Assembly (NCBI GenBank): GCA_015222205.1
Contig: JADFUW010000028.1
Span: forward strand, 1-59,833
From: Chloroflexota bacterium
Lineage (GTDB): Bacteria; Chloroflexota; Dehalococcoidia; Dehalococcoidales; UBA5760
Length of the DNA: 59,833 nucleotides
Direction of reading: 5' to 3'
How positions within the stretch are numbered: position 1 is the first letter of the stretch; each line of letters starts with the position of its first letter. A program made the translations under genes and the position numbers. Positions 51,144 to 59,658 of the stretch are shown piece by piece. Below the pieces are notes generated by a model. That model made no database searches and was not told where the DNA came from. It saw only the letters and a list, made by a program, of their open reading frames with translations.

Positions 51144-51848
51144 TCATAATGAGGGGAATCTCTGGCTTAATCTAAATAAAGAAGTCCCTTCCCGCCTTCT
51201 AAAGAAGTAGCCTGTCACTAGACCAAATACGAGACCGCCCAGATGAGCCTGCCACGCCACATTTGGGAAAAAGGAGATTACAACAAAGCCGCCAATTACA
51301 GCTGCCCAAAGAGGTACCGGAATAGGTATCGGGAAAACAAGAACCCTTAGCCTTGGTCTCATCACTGCCAGTACCCCTCCCACGGCAAAAACGGCTCCTG
51401 AGGCGCCAATAGCTATAGAGATGGGAGGTGCTAGGAGTATGTAGAAAATACTCCCCAGTATTCCACCAATAAAGTAAACGATGAGGAATTTCTTGTCTCC
51501 AACCAATGAGCACAAGTATCTACCAAAAAAGTAGAGGGTAATCATGTTGCCTAGGATATGTCCAATACTGCCATGTAGGAAAAGGCTGGTTAGAATAGTC
51601 CATGGCCTTACCATGAAGCTTGCTGGAATTAACCCGAGAGATACAATAAGTGAGGGTGTTGCCAGAGTAACTATAAATGATATTACATTTAGCCCTATTA
51701 AGACCCATGTCGGGTTTAGATTAGATCTTCTGTAACTCCTGTGCGTACTCAAGTCATTTAGCTTTGGATATGTATTAAACGTTTGGTTTTTATCCGAAAG
51801 CCCTCCCTTCTTGCTACTATAATAACTTGAGAATACCGAGCATGGCAA
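51144..51848 (-). CDS. Rhomboid-family intramembrane serine protease
   Basis: A 234-residue membrane protein with about six helices after a polar N-terminus of about 45 residues. The catalytic Ser is in GASGAVFAVGG near residue 148 and the catalytic His in AWQAHLGGLVFGLVTGYF near 204; LHGSIGHILGNMITLYFFG is the conserved loop and helix two with the HxxxN residue pattern. It would cut membrane proteins within the bilayer. It converges with aor and is divergent from the ThiF/MoeB-type gene. A later ATG could be the true start, because the first 15 residues look unusual. Confidence 0.88.
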   Translation of the reverse strand: MPCSVFSSYYSSKKGGLSDKNQTFNTYPKLNDLSTHRSYRRSNLNPTWVLIGLNVISFIVTLATPSLIVSLGLIPASFMVRPWTILTSLFLHGSIGHILGNMITLYFFGRYLCSLVGDKKFLIVYFIGGILGSIFYILLAPPISIAIGASGAVFAVGGVLAVMRPRLRVLVFPIPIPVPLWAAVIGGFVVISFFPNVAWQAHLGGLVFGLVTGYFFRRREGTSLFRLSQRFPSL

Positions 51849-52031
51849 TAAGGATTTTAATACACAAGGATAAAAGTCTTAAGCAGGTCATTCTTTTAAA
51901 TACCTAAATTTCATAATTTGGTAATCTCCCTTGTCTCATAGTATACTTAATTATTATGATAATTTTAGTTAACAATACTAAGGGTGAGAAAATACCCTGG
52001 CGCCTATATCTTGGTTTGGAAGGCATTTGAT

Positions 52032-52766
52032 ATGTTGACAAAGGCTGAAGTTGAGAGATATAGAAGGCAGATAAGCATATTCGGCGAAGAGGGTCAGAGA
52101 GAGCTCAAGAAGGCAAAGGTCTTTATTGCTGGTGCTGGTGGCCTTGGTTCTTCGATATCAACATATCTTACGGTTGCTGGGGTTGGGAGGCTGAGGATGG
52201 TTGATCATGATATCGTGGCTCTGGGGAATCTAAATAGACAGATACTGCACTGGGATAGTGATATAGGTAAGAAGAAGTTAGAGTCGGCTGAAGAAAAACT
52301 CAGGAGGATGAATCCTAATATTGAGGTAGAAATCATATCAGAAACAATAGATAAAAGTAATGTTGATGAACTTGTTGGTGATTTTGATGTGATTGTAGAT
52401 GCGATGGATAACTTTGACGCCAGGTATGTGCTGAACAAAACAGCATTAACGAAGAAAACCCCGTTATTTCATGGTGCGGTTCATGGGTTTTATGGACAGG
52501 CGACCACGATAATCCCTGGTAAGACGGCTTGCTTAAGGTGCATATTTCCTGAAGCTCCTCCACCAACCGTCCCGCCTGTAATTGGTGTAACCCCTGGTAT
52601 CATAGGCTGTATTCAGGCTACCGAGGTTATAAAATATGTCCTCGGCATCGGTAGACTCTTGGAGAACCGACTCTTAGTCTGGGATGGGCTTAATTCTCAG
52701 ATTGACGAGGTTCCACTGGCGAAAAATCCAGGGTGTGAGGATTGTGGCCGGGGAGCTAGATTATGA
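52032..52766 (+). CDS. ThiF/MoeB-family E1-like adenylyltransferase
   Basis: From the ATG of MLTKAEVERYRRQISIFGEE the protein has 244 residues. VFIAGAGGLGSSISTYL is the ATP-binding loop, DNFDARYVLNKTALTKK holds the conserved Asp, Arg and Lys. Two CxxC pairs bind zinc (CLRCIFPEAPPPT, CEDCGRGA). No rhodanese domain follows, so it is MoeB-like rather than the long form. It would adenylate the C-terminal Gly of the MoaD-like protein encoded next, for pterin sulfur transfer. An upstream in-frame ATG adds 16 residues but lacks a ribosome site; the chosen ATG has GGAAGG. Confidence 0.85.
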   Translation: MLTKAEVERYRRQISIFGEEGQRELKKAKVFIAGAGGLGSSISTYLTVAGVGRLRMVDHDIVALGNLNRQILHWDSDIGKKKLESAEEKLRRMNPNIEVEIISETIDKSNVDELVGDFDVIVDAMDNFDARYVLNKTALTKKTPLFHGAVHGFYGQATTIIPGKTACLRCIFPEAPPPTVPPVIGVTPGIIGCIQATEVIKYVLGIGRLLENRLLVWDGLNSQIDEVPLAKNPGCEDCGRGARL

Positions 52767-52786
52767 AAGTGGAAAGGAGCTAGTTT

Positions 52787-53068
52787 ATGAGGATAAAGGT
52801 GAAGTTCTTGGCCACCTTGAAAGAGTTATTTGGTGGTGAGGAAAAGGAAATTGAGGTGGCGGCGGATGGGTCTAATATCCTAGACCTGTTAAATCTTTTA
52901 TGTGATTCACCCCAGCGCCGTCAGAAGATATTTGAGCACACTGATAAGCCCAGAAGTTATATACAAATATTTAAGAACCGCAGACCTATCCAGTCTCTTG
53001 ATGGGATTCATACCAAACTTGCCGAGGGGGATGTAATTGTAGTTGTACCGCCTGTGTTTGGTGGTTAA
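52787..53068 (+). CDS. MoaD/ThiS-family sulfur carrier, C-terminal GG
   Basis: A 93-residue ubiquitin-like protein. KVKFLATLKELFGGEEKEIE is the first strand pair and helix, and the C-terminus ends VVPPVFGG, so the Gly-Gly needed for adenylation and thiocarboxylate formation is present. It follows the MoeB-like gene by 20 bases. MoaD delivers sulfur to precursor Z in molybdopterin synthesis; here it may serve the tungstopterin of the oxidoreductase next door. moaE is not in this window. Confidence 0.88.
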   Translation: MRIKVKFLATLKELFGGEEKEIEVAADGSNILDLLNLLCDSPQRRQKIFEHTDKPRSYIQIFKNRRPIQSLDGIHTKLAEGDVIVVVPPVFGG

Positions 53069-53133
53069 GCAGTTAAAATCTTAGAAAAGGGCTTCTTAGT
53101 TCATTATTTGGCTGAAGAGAGGAGGTGAAGGAA

Positions 53134-53289
53134 GTGAAAATCGTAGTCTTGTGTCGAGAAGGTTCGTGTTGTCCGGTAGTCAAGATAACTGACGAACACG
53201 TCGAGATAGGGGAGAAGGACAACCTCTGCGTTTTGACCAAGGGTGAATGGGAGACTCTGAAAGAGAAGATTGTAAACGGAGAGGTCTAG
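53134..53289 (+). CDS. Small cysteine-containing protein, 51 aa
   Basis: The GTG at 53134 stands eight bases after GGAGG (53121-53125). The product reads MKIVVLCREGSCCPVVKITD and ends KGEWETLKEKIVNGEV. It has four cysteines (residues about 7, 12, 13 and 32). An upstream GTG in frame (53125) is inside the ribosome site and less likely. It lies between the MoaD-like gene and selC on the same strand. I do not recognise the family. A metal-binding or redox role is possible. Confidence 0.5.
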   Translation: MKIVVLCREGSCCPVVKITDEHVEIGEKDNLCVLTKGEWETLKEKIVNGEV

Positions 53290-53352
53290 GAGCTAATAGC
53301 CTCCGATGAGCATGTGAATCCGGCCGGTGCTTAGCTCGGCTCAAGTATTATG

Positions 53353-53361
53353 TGGTATAAT
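53353..53361 (+). promoter_or_regulatory. Extended -10 promoter of selC
   Basis: TGGTATAAT is an extended -10 (TGnTATAAT) at 53353-53361, 13 bases before the tRNA 5' end. No good -35 is visible, which is common for extended -10 promoters. Confidence 0.5.
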
Positions 53362-53374
53362 CTGCTTGGGTTTA

Positions 53375-53470
53375 GGGGGCGGCTGAGTCCCGGTGGGCTT
53401 CGCGGACTTCAAATCCGTTGGGGGGCATTAGAATGTCTCTGGTGGGTTCGACTCCCATGCGCTCCCGCCA
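53375..53470 (+). tRNA. selC: Selenocysteine tRNA (anticodon TCA)
   Basis: A 96-base tRNA-Sec. It has an eight-position acceptor (GGGGGCGG opposite GCGCTCCC, last pair G-G), a six-base-pair D-stem (GAGTCC-CGGT-GGGCTT) with the four-base loop seen in E. coli selC, and the anticodon loop CTTCAAA in a GCGGA/TCCGT stem. There follow a long variable arm and T-arm GTGGG-TTCGACT-CCCAT; CCA is encoded. The long acceptor+T stack and six-pair D-stem are the features SelB and SelA recognise. It sits 24 bases from the convergent selB end. Confidence 0.95.
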
Positions 53471-53493
53471 AAGTCCAGTGTGAACCAAGTTTC

Positions 53494-55347
53494 CTAATAC
53501 AGAACTCGCTCATCACCGGTGCGGCGGGTTACTTTTTCTCCATCCAGGTATTCCATGAGAGCTACGGTATACTTGCGGCTGGTCTTAAACATGTCCCGCA
53601 CCTCAGCTAGGCTTATCTTACCATTGGCTTTTAGGTAGGAAGTAACCCTTTCTACCATCTCATCATAGGCTGAAGTAGAGAAAACTACATCATCACTTAC
53701 CTTGATTACCTGCTTTTGTTCGAGGAGCAGATTGAGCAAATCAGGTTCTGGGATAAAGTCGCTGGGTGGAGCATAAGGGTTTTCGTTTAGTGACTTCAGA
53801 AAGATATCTATCTTTGCCTGCTGAGCCTGAGTTAGCTGGATATGGTGGGTAGGGAGACGAATAGCAATGCCAGCCTCGGTGATAGTGCCATCTTGGAGAA
53901 GTTTTTGTAGAATTGCCGAACGATGTGTCCCCATCTTGAGTCGGCTACTTAGTTCTGCCTTGGGCATACCTAATCGGATGGGGAATCTTTGGTGATAATC
54001 TTGGAGGGTGCTGGTTACTCGTTTAGCCAGATGCTCCCAGCCGAGTGTTGTTAATAGAAGGCAATGCTTCCCCTTGCCTATGCTAATTATCTTGCCTTGC
54101 TTGATGAGCGATTCTATCGCTGGCTCAACTTGAGTGACTGGTAAGCCACTTTGAGCGGAGATGCCTGGTAATTCCAGTGGTTGTTGTGTCTCCAGTATTG
54201 CCATGAGCACCTCTTCAGCTGTACCCTGTGCCTTGACTTTAAGACTCTGAACGGTGGCTGGGTGAAAGCGGCGGTATCGTTGGGCATGGGATTCAACAAC
54301 TTCACCACCCCCCAGGGTTTCCATTGATGAGCGGATAATAAAATGGTCACCCTTGACCAGCGCCGCTGGTTTAGCCAATGATAAATGAGCCAAGGTAGTT
54401 TCATCGGGCTTAAGCTCCTCTTTTTCCAGCAAACGGACTTTGGCCAGCGTCTGGGTAGACCCGACATGAAAGTTGACAGTGGTATTATGGGACAGGGGGT
54501 GGTGGAGATATGCAAGTAGGCGGAGCTGCACAATTAATAGCTTAGTGGGTGTGAGCCATCCTGGCTTGGTGAGCACATCCCCACGCTGTAGCTGAGATGT
54601 GGCAATACCGACTAAATTGGCACCAACTCTGCTTCCGGGGGTAGCCGTATCTACCTGAGCCTTATGCGTTTGTAACCCCCGTATACGGGACCTCAGGTCA
54701 GAGGGGATAATTTCTACATCCTGTCCCACAGTTAGTGAGCCATCAATCAATGTGCCGGTAACTACGGTGCCAGAACCAGCTATAGTGAACACCCGGTCTA
54801 TCGGGAGTCTGGGCCGGCCAATATCCTTCTTGGGCGGGGTAGAGCCTAAGAGTTTATCGATAACCGAAACTAAACCAGGTAAACCTTCCCCAGTTAGGGC
54901 CGAGACGGAGACAATCGGTGCCTGGGATAAGGCAGTTGGGGAGAGTAGTTTCTCTACCTCTATCTTGACTAAGCTCAGCCACTCATTATCTACCAGGTCT
55001 TTCTTAGTGATGACGGCTACTGCCCTTTTTATGCCGAGCATGTTCAGAATGGCTAAATGCTCCCTGGTTTGGGGCATCACTCCCTCACTAGCATCGATGA
55101 TAAGTAGGGCTAGGTCGATGCTGCCCACTCCAGCCAGCATGTTTTTAATCAGTCGTTCGTGCCCTGGGACATCAACAATGCCCACCTCTTGGCCGCTGGG
55201 TAGCCTTAGCCAGGCGAAGCCCAGGTCAATAGTCATGCCCCGTTCCTTCTCCTCACGCAATCGGTCCGGGTCTATCCCGGTTAAGGCACGCACTAAAACC
55301 GACTTACCGTGGTCTATGTGTCCCGCAGTACCCAGCACAAACATCAA
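53494..55347 (-). CDS. selB: Selenocysteine-specific elongation factor SelB
   Basis: A 617-residue SelB. G1 is GTAGHIDHGKSVLV, G3 DVPGHERLI and G4 TKKD; the EF-Tu-like domains follow to about residue 340. The C-terminal region (about 380-617) has the winged-helix repeats that bind the SECIS hairpin of the mRNA. It brings Sec-tRNA to UGA codons. It starts 23 bases after selA ends, so selA-selB form an operon. Its end converges on selC. Confidence 0.96.
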   Translation of the reverse strand: MMFVLGTAGHIDHGKSVLVRALTGIDPDRLREEKERGMTIDLGFAWLRLPSGQEVGIVDVPGHERLIKNMLAGVGSIDLALLIIDASEGVMPQTREHLAILNMLGIKRAVAVITKKDLVDNEWLSLVKIEVEKLLSPTALSQAPIVSVSALTGEGLPGLVSVIDKLLGSTPPKKDIGRPRLPIDRVFTIAGSGTVVTGTLIDGSLTVGQDVEIIPSDLRSRIRGLQTHKAQVDTATPGSRVGANLVGIATSQLQRGDVLTKPGWLTPTKLLIVQLRLLAYLHHPLSHNTTVNFHVGSTQTLAKVRLLEKEELKPDETTLAHLSLAKPAALVKGDHFIIRSSMETLGGGEVVESHAQRYRRFHPATVQSLKVKAQGTAEEVLMAILETQQPLELPGISAQSGLPVTQVEPAIESLIKQGKIISIGKGKHCLLLTTLGWEHLAKRVTSTLQDYHQRFPIRLGMPKAELSSRLKMGTHRSAILQKLLQDGTITEAGIAIRLPTHHIQLTQAQQAKIDIFLKSLNENPYAPPSDFIPEPDLLNLLLEQKQVIKVSDDVVFSTSAYDEMVERVTSYLKANGKISLAEVRDMFKTSRKYTVALMEYLDGEKVTRRTGDERVLY

Positions 55348-55370
55348 ACACCCCTTTAGCTTTGCTCCTA

Positions 55371-56762
55371 TTAGGACTGCTCCAGGGCAGTGGTATCCCC
55401 AAGGGCTTTAAGCATAATCTCATCCTCTTCAGGGGGCACAGAACGCGGGTCGAGAAGCAAAACATTGCCACTAATCCGGCCTATAACTGGTATTTCTTGG
55501 TGGTGGAGTCTCTGGCTTATGGCTTGAGCTATAGTTGGCTGTTTTTTCTTGTCCTCCCCTCCAATGGCAACGAGCTTTGTCGGCAGGGTACCGCCGGGCA
55601 GACTACCGCCCCCTATCATTGTCTCTCCTTCTACTACCCTGGCCAAGCCTCCGAGAGACTGAGCCCACAGCCTGGCTCGCTGGTCAATCTCTTCCAGTGG
55701 CGCTGAAATCATACGCCATACCGGGACCTTAGTTACTGCCTCGCCTTTTAAGTAGTGAATTAGGGTAGCTATTAGGCCAGCCAGTCTTACTTTGTCAATT
55801 CGTACCGCCCGTGCCAGTGGGTGTCTCTTTAGCCGGTCAACAAGCGGTTTCTTGCCGACAATAATCCCGGCTTGAGGGCCACCCAAGAGCTTATCACCCG
55901 AGGAGAAGACCAGCCCGGCGCCAAGGCTGATGCTCTGCTGTATCATTGGCTCCGGCTCAAGACCAAATCTACTTGTATCTAATAGGCAGCCACTACCGAG
56001 GTCATCAAATACGGGGAGGTTGTGCTGGTTACCCAGCCTGGCTAAGTCATCAAGGGTAACAAAGTGGGTGAAACCCATTAGCCTGAAGTTGCTGGAATGA
56101 ACACGCATCAAGGCGGCTGTCCTCGGGTTGATAGCCGCTTCGTAGTCGGTAATATATGTACAGTTGGTAGTCCCTACCTCAATTAGTTTAGCCCCACTTT
56201 GGCGCATGACATCGGGGATGCGAAAGCCACCGCCAATCTCCACGGCTTGGCCCCGGGAAACAATCACCTCTTTCCTCTTGGTTAGCGCCGTGAGGGCTAG
56301 TAGCACTGCTGAGGCATTATTATTTACCACCAGTGCTGCCTCAGCCCCGGTTAACTGGCATAAGAGCTGCTCAACGTGGGTGTGGCGCGAACCCCGCCGA
56401 CCGCTATTGAGGTCGAGCTCCAGATTGCAATAGCCTTTGGCGACAGCATCCATAGCGGTTATTGCCTCTTTACTGAGCGGGGCACGACCCAGATTAGTGT
56501 GAAGTATTACCCCGGTGGCATTGATTACCGGACGCAGGCTGAGGTTTGTTAAGGTAGATACCTGGGAGCAAATAGACTCTACTAACTCATCAGTTGAGGG
56601 GCAGGGATTGCCAGCGGCGATAGATAAGCGTTCTTGCTGGAGATGTTGTCGCACCAACTCTACTAGTAGTGTGTGAGGATAGTTCTCCTGAAGCTGCTTA
56701 ATCCTCTCTTCGGAGATTAGTTTATCCACACTGGGTAGAAAGCGATACTCATTATCCATCAT
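55371..56762 (-). CDS. selA: L-seryl-tRNA(Sec) selenium transferase
   Basis: A 463-residue SelA of the bacterial type. PVINATGVILHTNLGRAPLS is the N-terminal signature, and the PLP Lys is in VFSSGDKLLGGPQAG near residue 290. It turns Ser-tRNA-Sec into Sec-tRNA with selenophosphate. It is divergent from selD across a 190-base region that holds the selD promoter. The start is the double ATG MMDNEYRFLPS. Confidence 0.96.
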   Translation of the reverse strand: MMDNEYRFLPSVDKLISEERIKQLQENYPHTLLVELVRQHLQQERLSIAAGNPCPSTDELVESICSQVSTLTNLSLRPVINATGVILHTNLGRAPLSKEAITAMDAVAKGYCNLELDLNSGRRGSRHTHVEQLLCQLTGAEAALVVNNNASAVLLALTALTKRKEVIVSRGQAVEIGGGFRIPDVMRQSGAKLIEVGTTNCTYITDYEAAINPRTAALMRVHSSNFRLMGFTHFVTLDDLARLGNQHNLPVFDDLGSGCLLDTSRFGLEPEPMIQQSISLGAGLVFSSGDKLLGGPQAGIIVGKKPLVDRLKRHPLARAVRIDKVRLAGLIATLIHYLKGEAVTKVPVWRMISAPLEEIDQRARLWAQSLGGLARVVEGETMIGGGSLPGGTLPTKLVAIGGEDKKKQPTIAQAISQRLHHQEIPVIGRISGNVLLLDPRSVPPEEDEIMLKALGDTTALEQS

Positions 56763-56870
56763 GCTTGAGAGTATTTTAATATATCTGGGCTCTTTTTCAA
56801 AGCTTACTCACCTATCCGCAACTTAGTATGAGATAAAGTTAGCACCAAAGGCCAATAATCAACAGAGGCT

Positions 56871-56900
56871 TTGCACTTTTACTTTACAGAATGATAGAAT
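56871..56900 (+). promoter_or_regulatory. Promoter of selD
   Basis: TTGCAC (56871-56876), 18 bases, TAGAAT (56895-56900). It lies 53 bases before the selD ATG at 56953. Confidence 0.5.
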
Positions 56901-56952
56901 ACCGAATGAAGGTGAAAACTGAATCTCCAGCTTCTCGTAGCGGAGGAGTTAT

Positions 56953-58005
56953 ATGGATAAGAAGAGGATAAACCCTCGTCTGACCGAAAGTGTCCGAGGG
57001 GCGGGCTGAGCTTCTAAGATGGGTCCGGGAGACCTAAACAAGGCTATATGTGATTTGCCCCAGATGTCTGACCCCAACCTGGTCCGAGGTTTGGCTAGTC
57101 CAGACGATGCTGGTGTCTACAAGCTAACCGATGAACTGGCTATCATCCAGACCATTGATTATTTCACCCCTATAGTTGATGACCCTTACACCTTTGGTCA
57201 GATTGCGGTGGCTAACGCCTTGAGCGATGTCTACGCTATGGGTGGTAAGCCGTTAACAGCCATGAATGTGGTCTGCTTTCCGGTAAAGTCTCTGGATATT
57301 TCTGTCTTGAAGGATATACTCAGGGGTGGAGTGGATAAGATACTTGAGGCAGGGGCGCTGCTGGTCGGGGGACACAGTATAGAGGATACTGAACTCAAAT
57401 ATGGGCTTTCTGTTACCGGCACCGTGCATCCCAAACGGCTGGTGACCAATTCCGGGGCCAGGGTAGGGGATAAGCTGATACTTACCAAACTGCTGGGGAC
57501 CGGCATTATAAGTACCGCGGTAAAAGCAAAGATGGCCAGTGAGGAAACGGCAGCGCAGGTGGCAAAGTGTATGGCAACCCTGAATAGTAAAGCCTCGGAG
57601 CTGATGCAGGAAATAGGGGTTCATGCCTGTACTGATATTACTGGTTTTGGACTTCTTGGCCATATTTGTCAGCTAGCTCAGAATAGCCAAGTAGGCATCA
57701 ATATCTTTTCGGCTTCGGTTCCCTTCTTTCCGGAAGCAGGGGAGTTTGCTAATCAGGGGCTGTGCCCAGCGGGCTTATACCGGAATAAAGAGTTTTACTC
57801 TGCTTCAGTAGCAATTGCCGGCAGGGTGCCGGCGCATATGCGAGATATCCTTTTTGACCCGCAAACCTCTGGGGGTTTGCTAATCTCTCTAGCTCCTAGG
57901 AAAGCCAAATTATTACTGGATAGATTACAGCAGGCTGGCATGGAAGATGCGGCTATCGTTGGAGAGGTGGCTAGCAAACCGGAGGGAATGGTTATAGTAA
58001 GATAA
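56953..58005 (+). CDS. selD: Selenophosphate synthetase, itself a selenoprotein (Sec at UGA 57007)
   Basis: The true start is the ATG at 56953, six to seven bases after GGAGGAG. The frame then meets an in-frame TGA at 57007-57009, giving MDKKRINPRLTESVRGAG-Sec-ASKMGPGDL. This places Sec (residue 19) exactly at the catalytic Cys/Sec of SelD (GxGC/UxxK), with the catalytic Lys in ASK. The total is 350 residues, the normal SelD length; starting at the ATG at 57019 would lose the active site. Further motifs are DDAGVYKL, TIDYFTPIVDDPYTFGQIAV and NALSDVYAMGG. It makes selenophosphate from selenide and ATP. A SECIS-like hairpin follows the UGA (57020-57036). Confidence 0.95.
57007..57036 (+). promoter_or_regulatory. 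Sec codon and SECIS-like hairpin in selD
   Basis: After UGA (57007-57009) the sequence TGGGTC-CGGGA-GACCTA (57020-57036) folds as a six-pair stem with a five-base loop that has G at its second position. The loop begins 16 bases after the UGA, at the short end of the distances I recall for bacterial SECIS elements. Confidence 0.6.
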
Positions 58006-58013
58006 TCTTGCTT

Positions 58014-58030
58014 GTGGCATTCCATGCCAC
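58014..58030. terminator. Hairpin between selD and the PKD lipoprotein gene
   Basis: GTGGCAT-TCC-ATGCCAC (58014-58030) is a perfect 7-bp stem between convergent genes. The T-rich stretch after it is weak, so terminator strength is uncertain. Confidence 0.5.
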
Positions 58031-58044
58031 ATTCTTGCTTAGCC

Positions 58045-58944
58045 TCAGCCGGGCGCTTTTACTTTGAGGCTTAGCTCTTTACTTGCTTCGCCGCCCCTAG
58101 CATCGATTACGGTAACCGTAACCACATAGCTCTCACAGGTGTTGGGGGCTGTCCAAATAACAGCAGAACCTTCGCCTGAGATATCCCCGCCGGTTGCTGT
58201 CCATAGGTAGCTAAGTTCATCCTCATCTGGGTCAGAAGCAACACACTCAATAGGGGTGGATTTACCCTCGCTAACCACCGAGTGCTCAGGGGTCAGGCGT
58301 TCGATAATCGGAGAGTGATTGACCAGTACATCTATGGATAGTTGCCCTGTTATCTCACCATCCCGGCCATCTGTTACCGTAACAGTAATCACATAGGTGC
58401 CTGTCTTAGCAGGTGCCATCCAGGCAACAATCGAACCTGGGGCAGGAAAGGTGCCTCCGGTGGCTGACCAAGCATAGGTTAAGTTGTCGCCGTCGGCATC
58501 AGAGGCAGCACATGCGATAACAATGGACTCATCTGGATTAGCCACTAGTCGCTCGGCAGTCAGGCGCTCGATGACTGGCGGGCGATTGACCACTACATCT
58601 ATGGGTAGTTGCCTTACTACCTCACCACCCCGGCCATCTGTTACCGTAGCAGTAATCACATAGGTGCCTGTTTCGTCAGGTGCCGTCCAGGTAGTAATCG
58701 GGCCTGGGGCAGAAAAGATGCCTCCGGTAGCTGACCAAGTGTAGGTTAGGCTATCGTCGTCAGCATCAAAAGCGACACAACGAACTTCACAGCTGCCCGA
58801 TACGGTGACCCGATCTTCTGTTGTCTCCAGGCTGCTGATGACAGGGTCGTTATTGAGCAAGCCACAGCTGCTGCCAAGAATCGTACATAGAATTAAGGCT
58901 ACCAAGCTAAGGTGCCATTTTTTCTGACCTAGGGGTGATTTCAT
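58045..58944 (-). CDS. Lipoprotein with three PKD-like repeats
   Basis: A 299-residue exported lipoprotein: a signal peptide (MKSPLGQKKWHLSLVALILC) with lipobox LGSS-Cys near residue 27. It then has three repeats of about 90 residues (about 33-118, 119-206, 207-296), each with the PKD-like core DADDDSLTYTWSATGG / DADGDNLTYAWSATGG / DPDEDELSYLWTATGG and an end like VTVTDGRGGE. PKD domains are beta-sandwiches in surface proteins used for binding or spacing. No catalytic domain is attached. The second and third spans differ in their linkers, so the repeats are old. It converges with selD. Confidence 0.85.
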   Translation of the reverse strand: MKSPLGQKKWHLSLVALILCTILGSSCGLLNNDPVISSLETTEDRVTVSGSCEVRCVAFDADDDSLTYTWSATGGIFSAPGPITTWTAPDETGTYVITATVTDGRGGEVVRQLPIDVVVNRPPVIERLTAERLVANPDESIVIACAASDADGDNLTYAWSATGGTFPAPGSIVAWMAPAKTGTYVITVTVTDGRDGEITGQLSIDVLVNHSPIIERLTPEHSVVSEGKSTPIECVASDPDEDELSYLWTATGGDISGEGSAVIWTAPNTCESYVVTVTVIDARGGEASKELSLKVKAPG

Positions 58945-59126
58945 ATTGCTTTTCCTTCTTCGTCTGGTAAACTAAATTTGGAGCGCTTTTGAATCGGTGT
59001 CAAACAATCTGTGCCTGCTCAGAGGAGCAGATAATCATAACATAATTTTAGATGTCTTGTAAACTGTTAAACAAAGGAGCCGTATATCGTCGTAGCCTGA
59101 CTGACAGTATGTTGTCCTTGGGGTGT

Positions 59127-59175
59127 TTGACAATTCCTGCGGGTTAGGATATATTTGTTATTATTATGATAATAA
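59127..59175 (+). promoter_or_regulatory. Promoter and inverted-repeat operator of the Rrf2 gene
   Basis: TTGACA (59127-59132), 17 bases, TATATT (59150-59155). Right after it comes TTATTAT-TATG-ATAATAA (59158-59175), a perfect 7-bp inverted repeat over the transcription start, fit for autoregulation by the Rrf2 protein. Confidence 0.6.
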
Positions 59176-59199
59176 AATTCATGTGTTGCTGAGGAAGTC

Positions 59200-59634
59200 A
59201 TGAATATCTCAACCAGGGGACGTTATGCAGTACGGGCAATGCTTGATTTGGCGCTCCAGTCCGGAGGAGGTCCTACCCTTGTTAGAGACATTTCTAAGAG
59301 GCAGGGGGTCTCGGACCTATATCTGGAGCAGTTGTTTACGCGGCTCAAGACAGCTGGCTTAGTTAGGAGTACCCGTGGGCCTAAGGGGGGATTTATGCTG
59401 GCTAAGCTACCGTCACAGATAAGGCTTGCCGATATTCTGCAGGTTATGGAGGGTTCAATGGCACCTGTGGAATGTGTAGATGATGCGATGCTGTGTCCAC
59501 GTGCTGACTCCTGTATAACCCGTAAGGTATGGGTAGATGTGAAGAAAGCACTGAATGGAGTGTTGGAGTCTACCACTCTACAAGACTTGGTTAAGCGGGA
59601 TGAGCGGGATGAGGTTGGAACACGTGAAGTGTAA
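59200..59634 (+). CDS. Rrf2-family transcriptional regulator (IscR-like)
   Basis: A 144-residue winged-helix regulator. The N-terminal MNISTRGRYAVRAMLDLALQ and SDLYLEQLFTRLKTAGLVRS with GPKGGFMLAK are Rrf2 signatures. Three cysteines in ECVDDAMLCPRADSC (C-x6-C-x5-C) match the Fe-S cluster site of IscR-type members, so it may sense iron-sulfur status or redox. The promoter just upstream carries a candidate operator. The gene is followed after 24 bases by the secreted protein cut by the window end. Confidence 0.88.
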   Translation: MNISTRGRYAVRAMLDLALQSGGGPTLVRDISKRQGVSDLYLEQLFTRLKTAGLVRSTRGPKGGFMLAKLPSQIRLADILQVMEGSMAPVECVDDAMLCPRADSCITRKVWVDVKKALNGVLESTTLQDLVKRDERDEVGTREV

Positions 59635-59658
59635 GCTAGGATAAGGGGAGAGAAAGAC

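Noticed and set aside
54752-55411. 219-codon ORF antisense to selB
   Set aside because: It runs opposite the GTPase domain of SelB, which is certain, and shows no motif.
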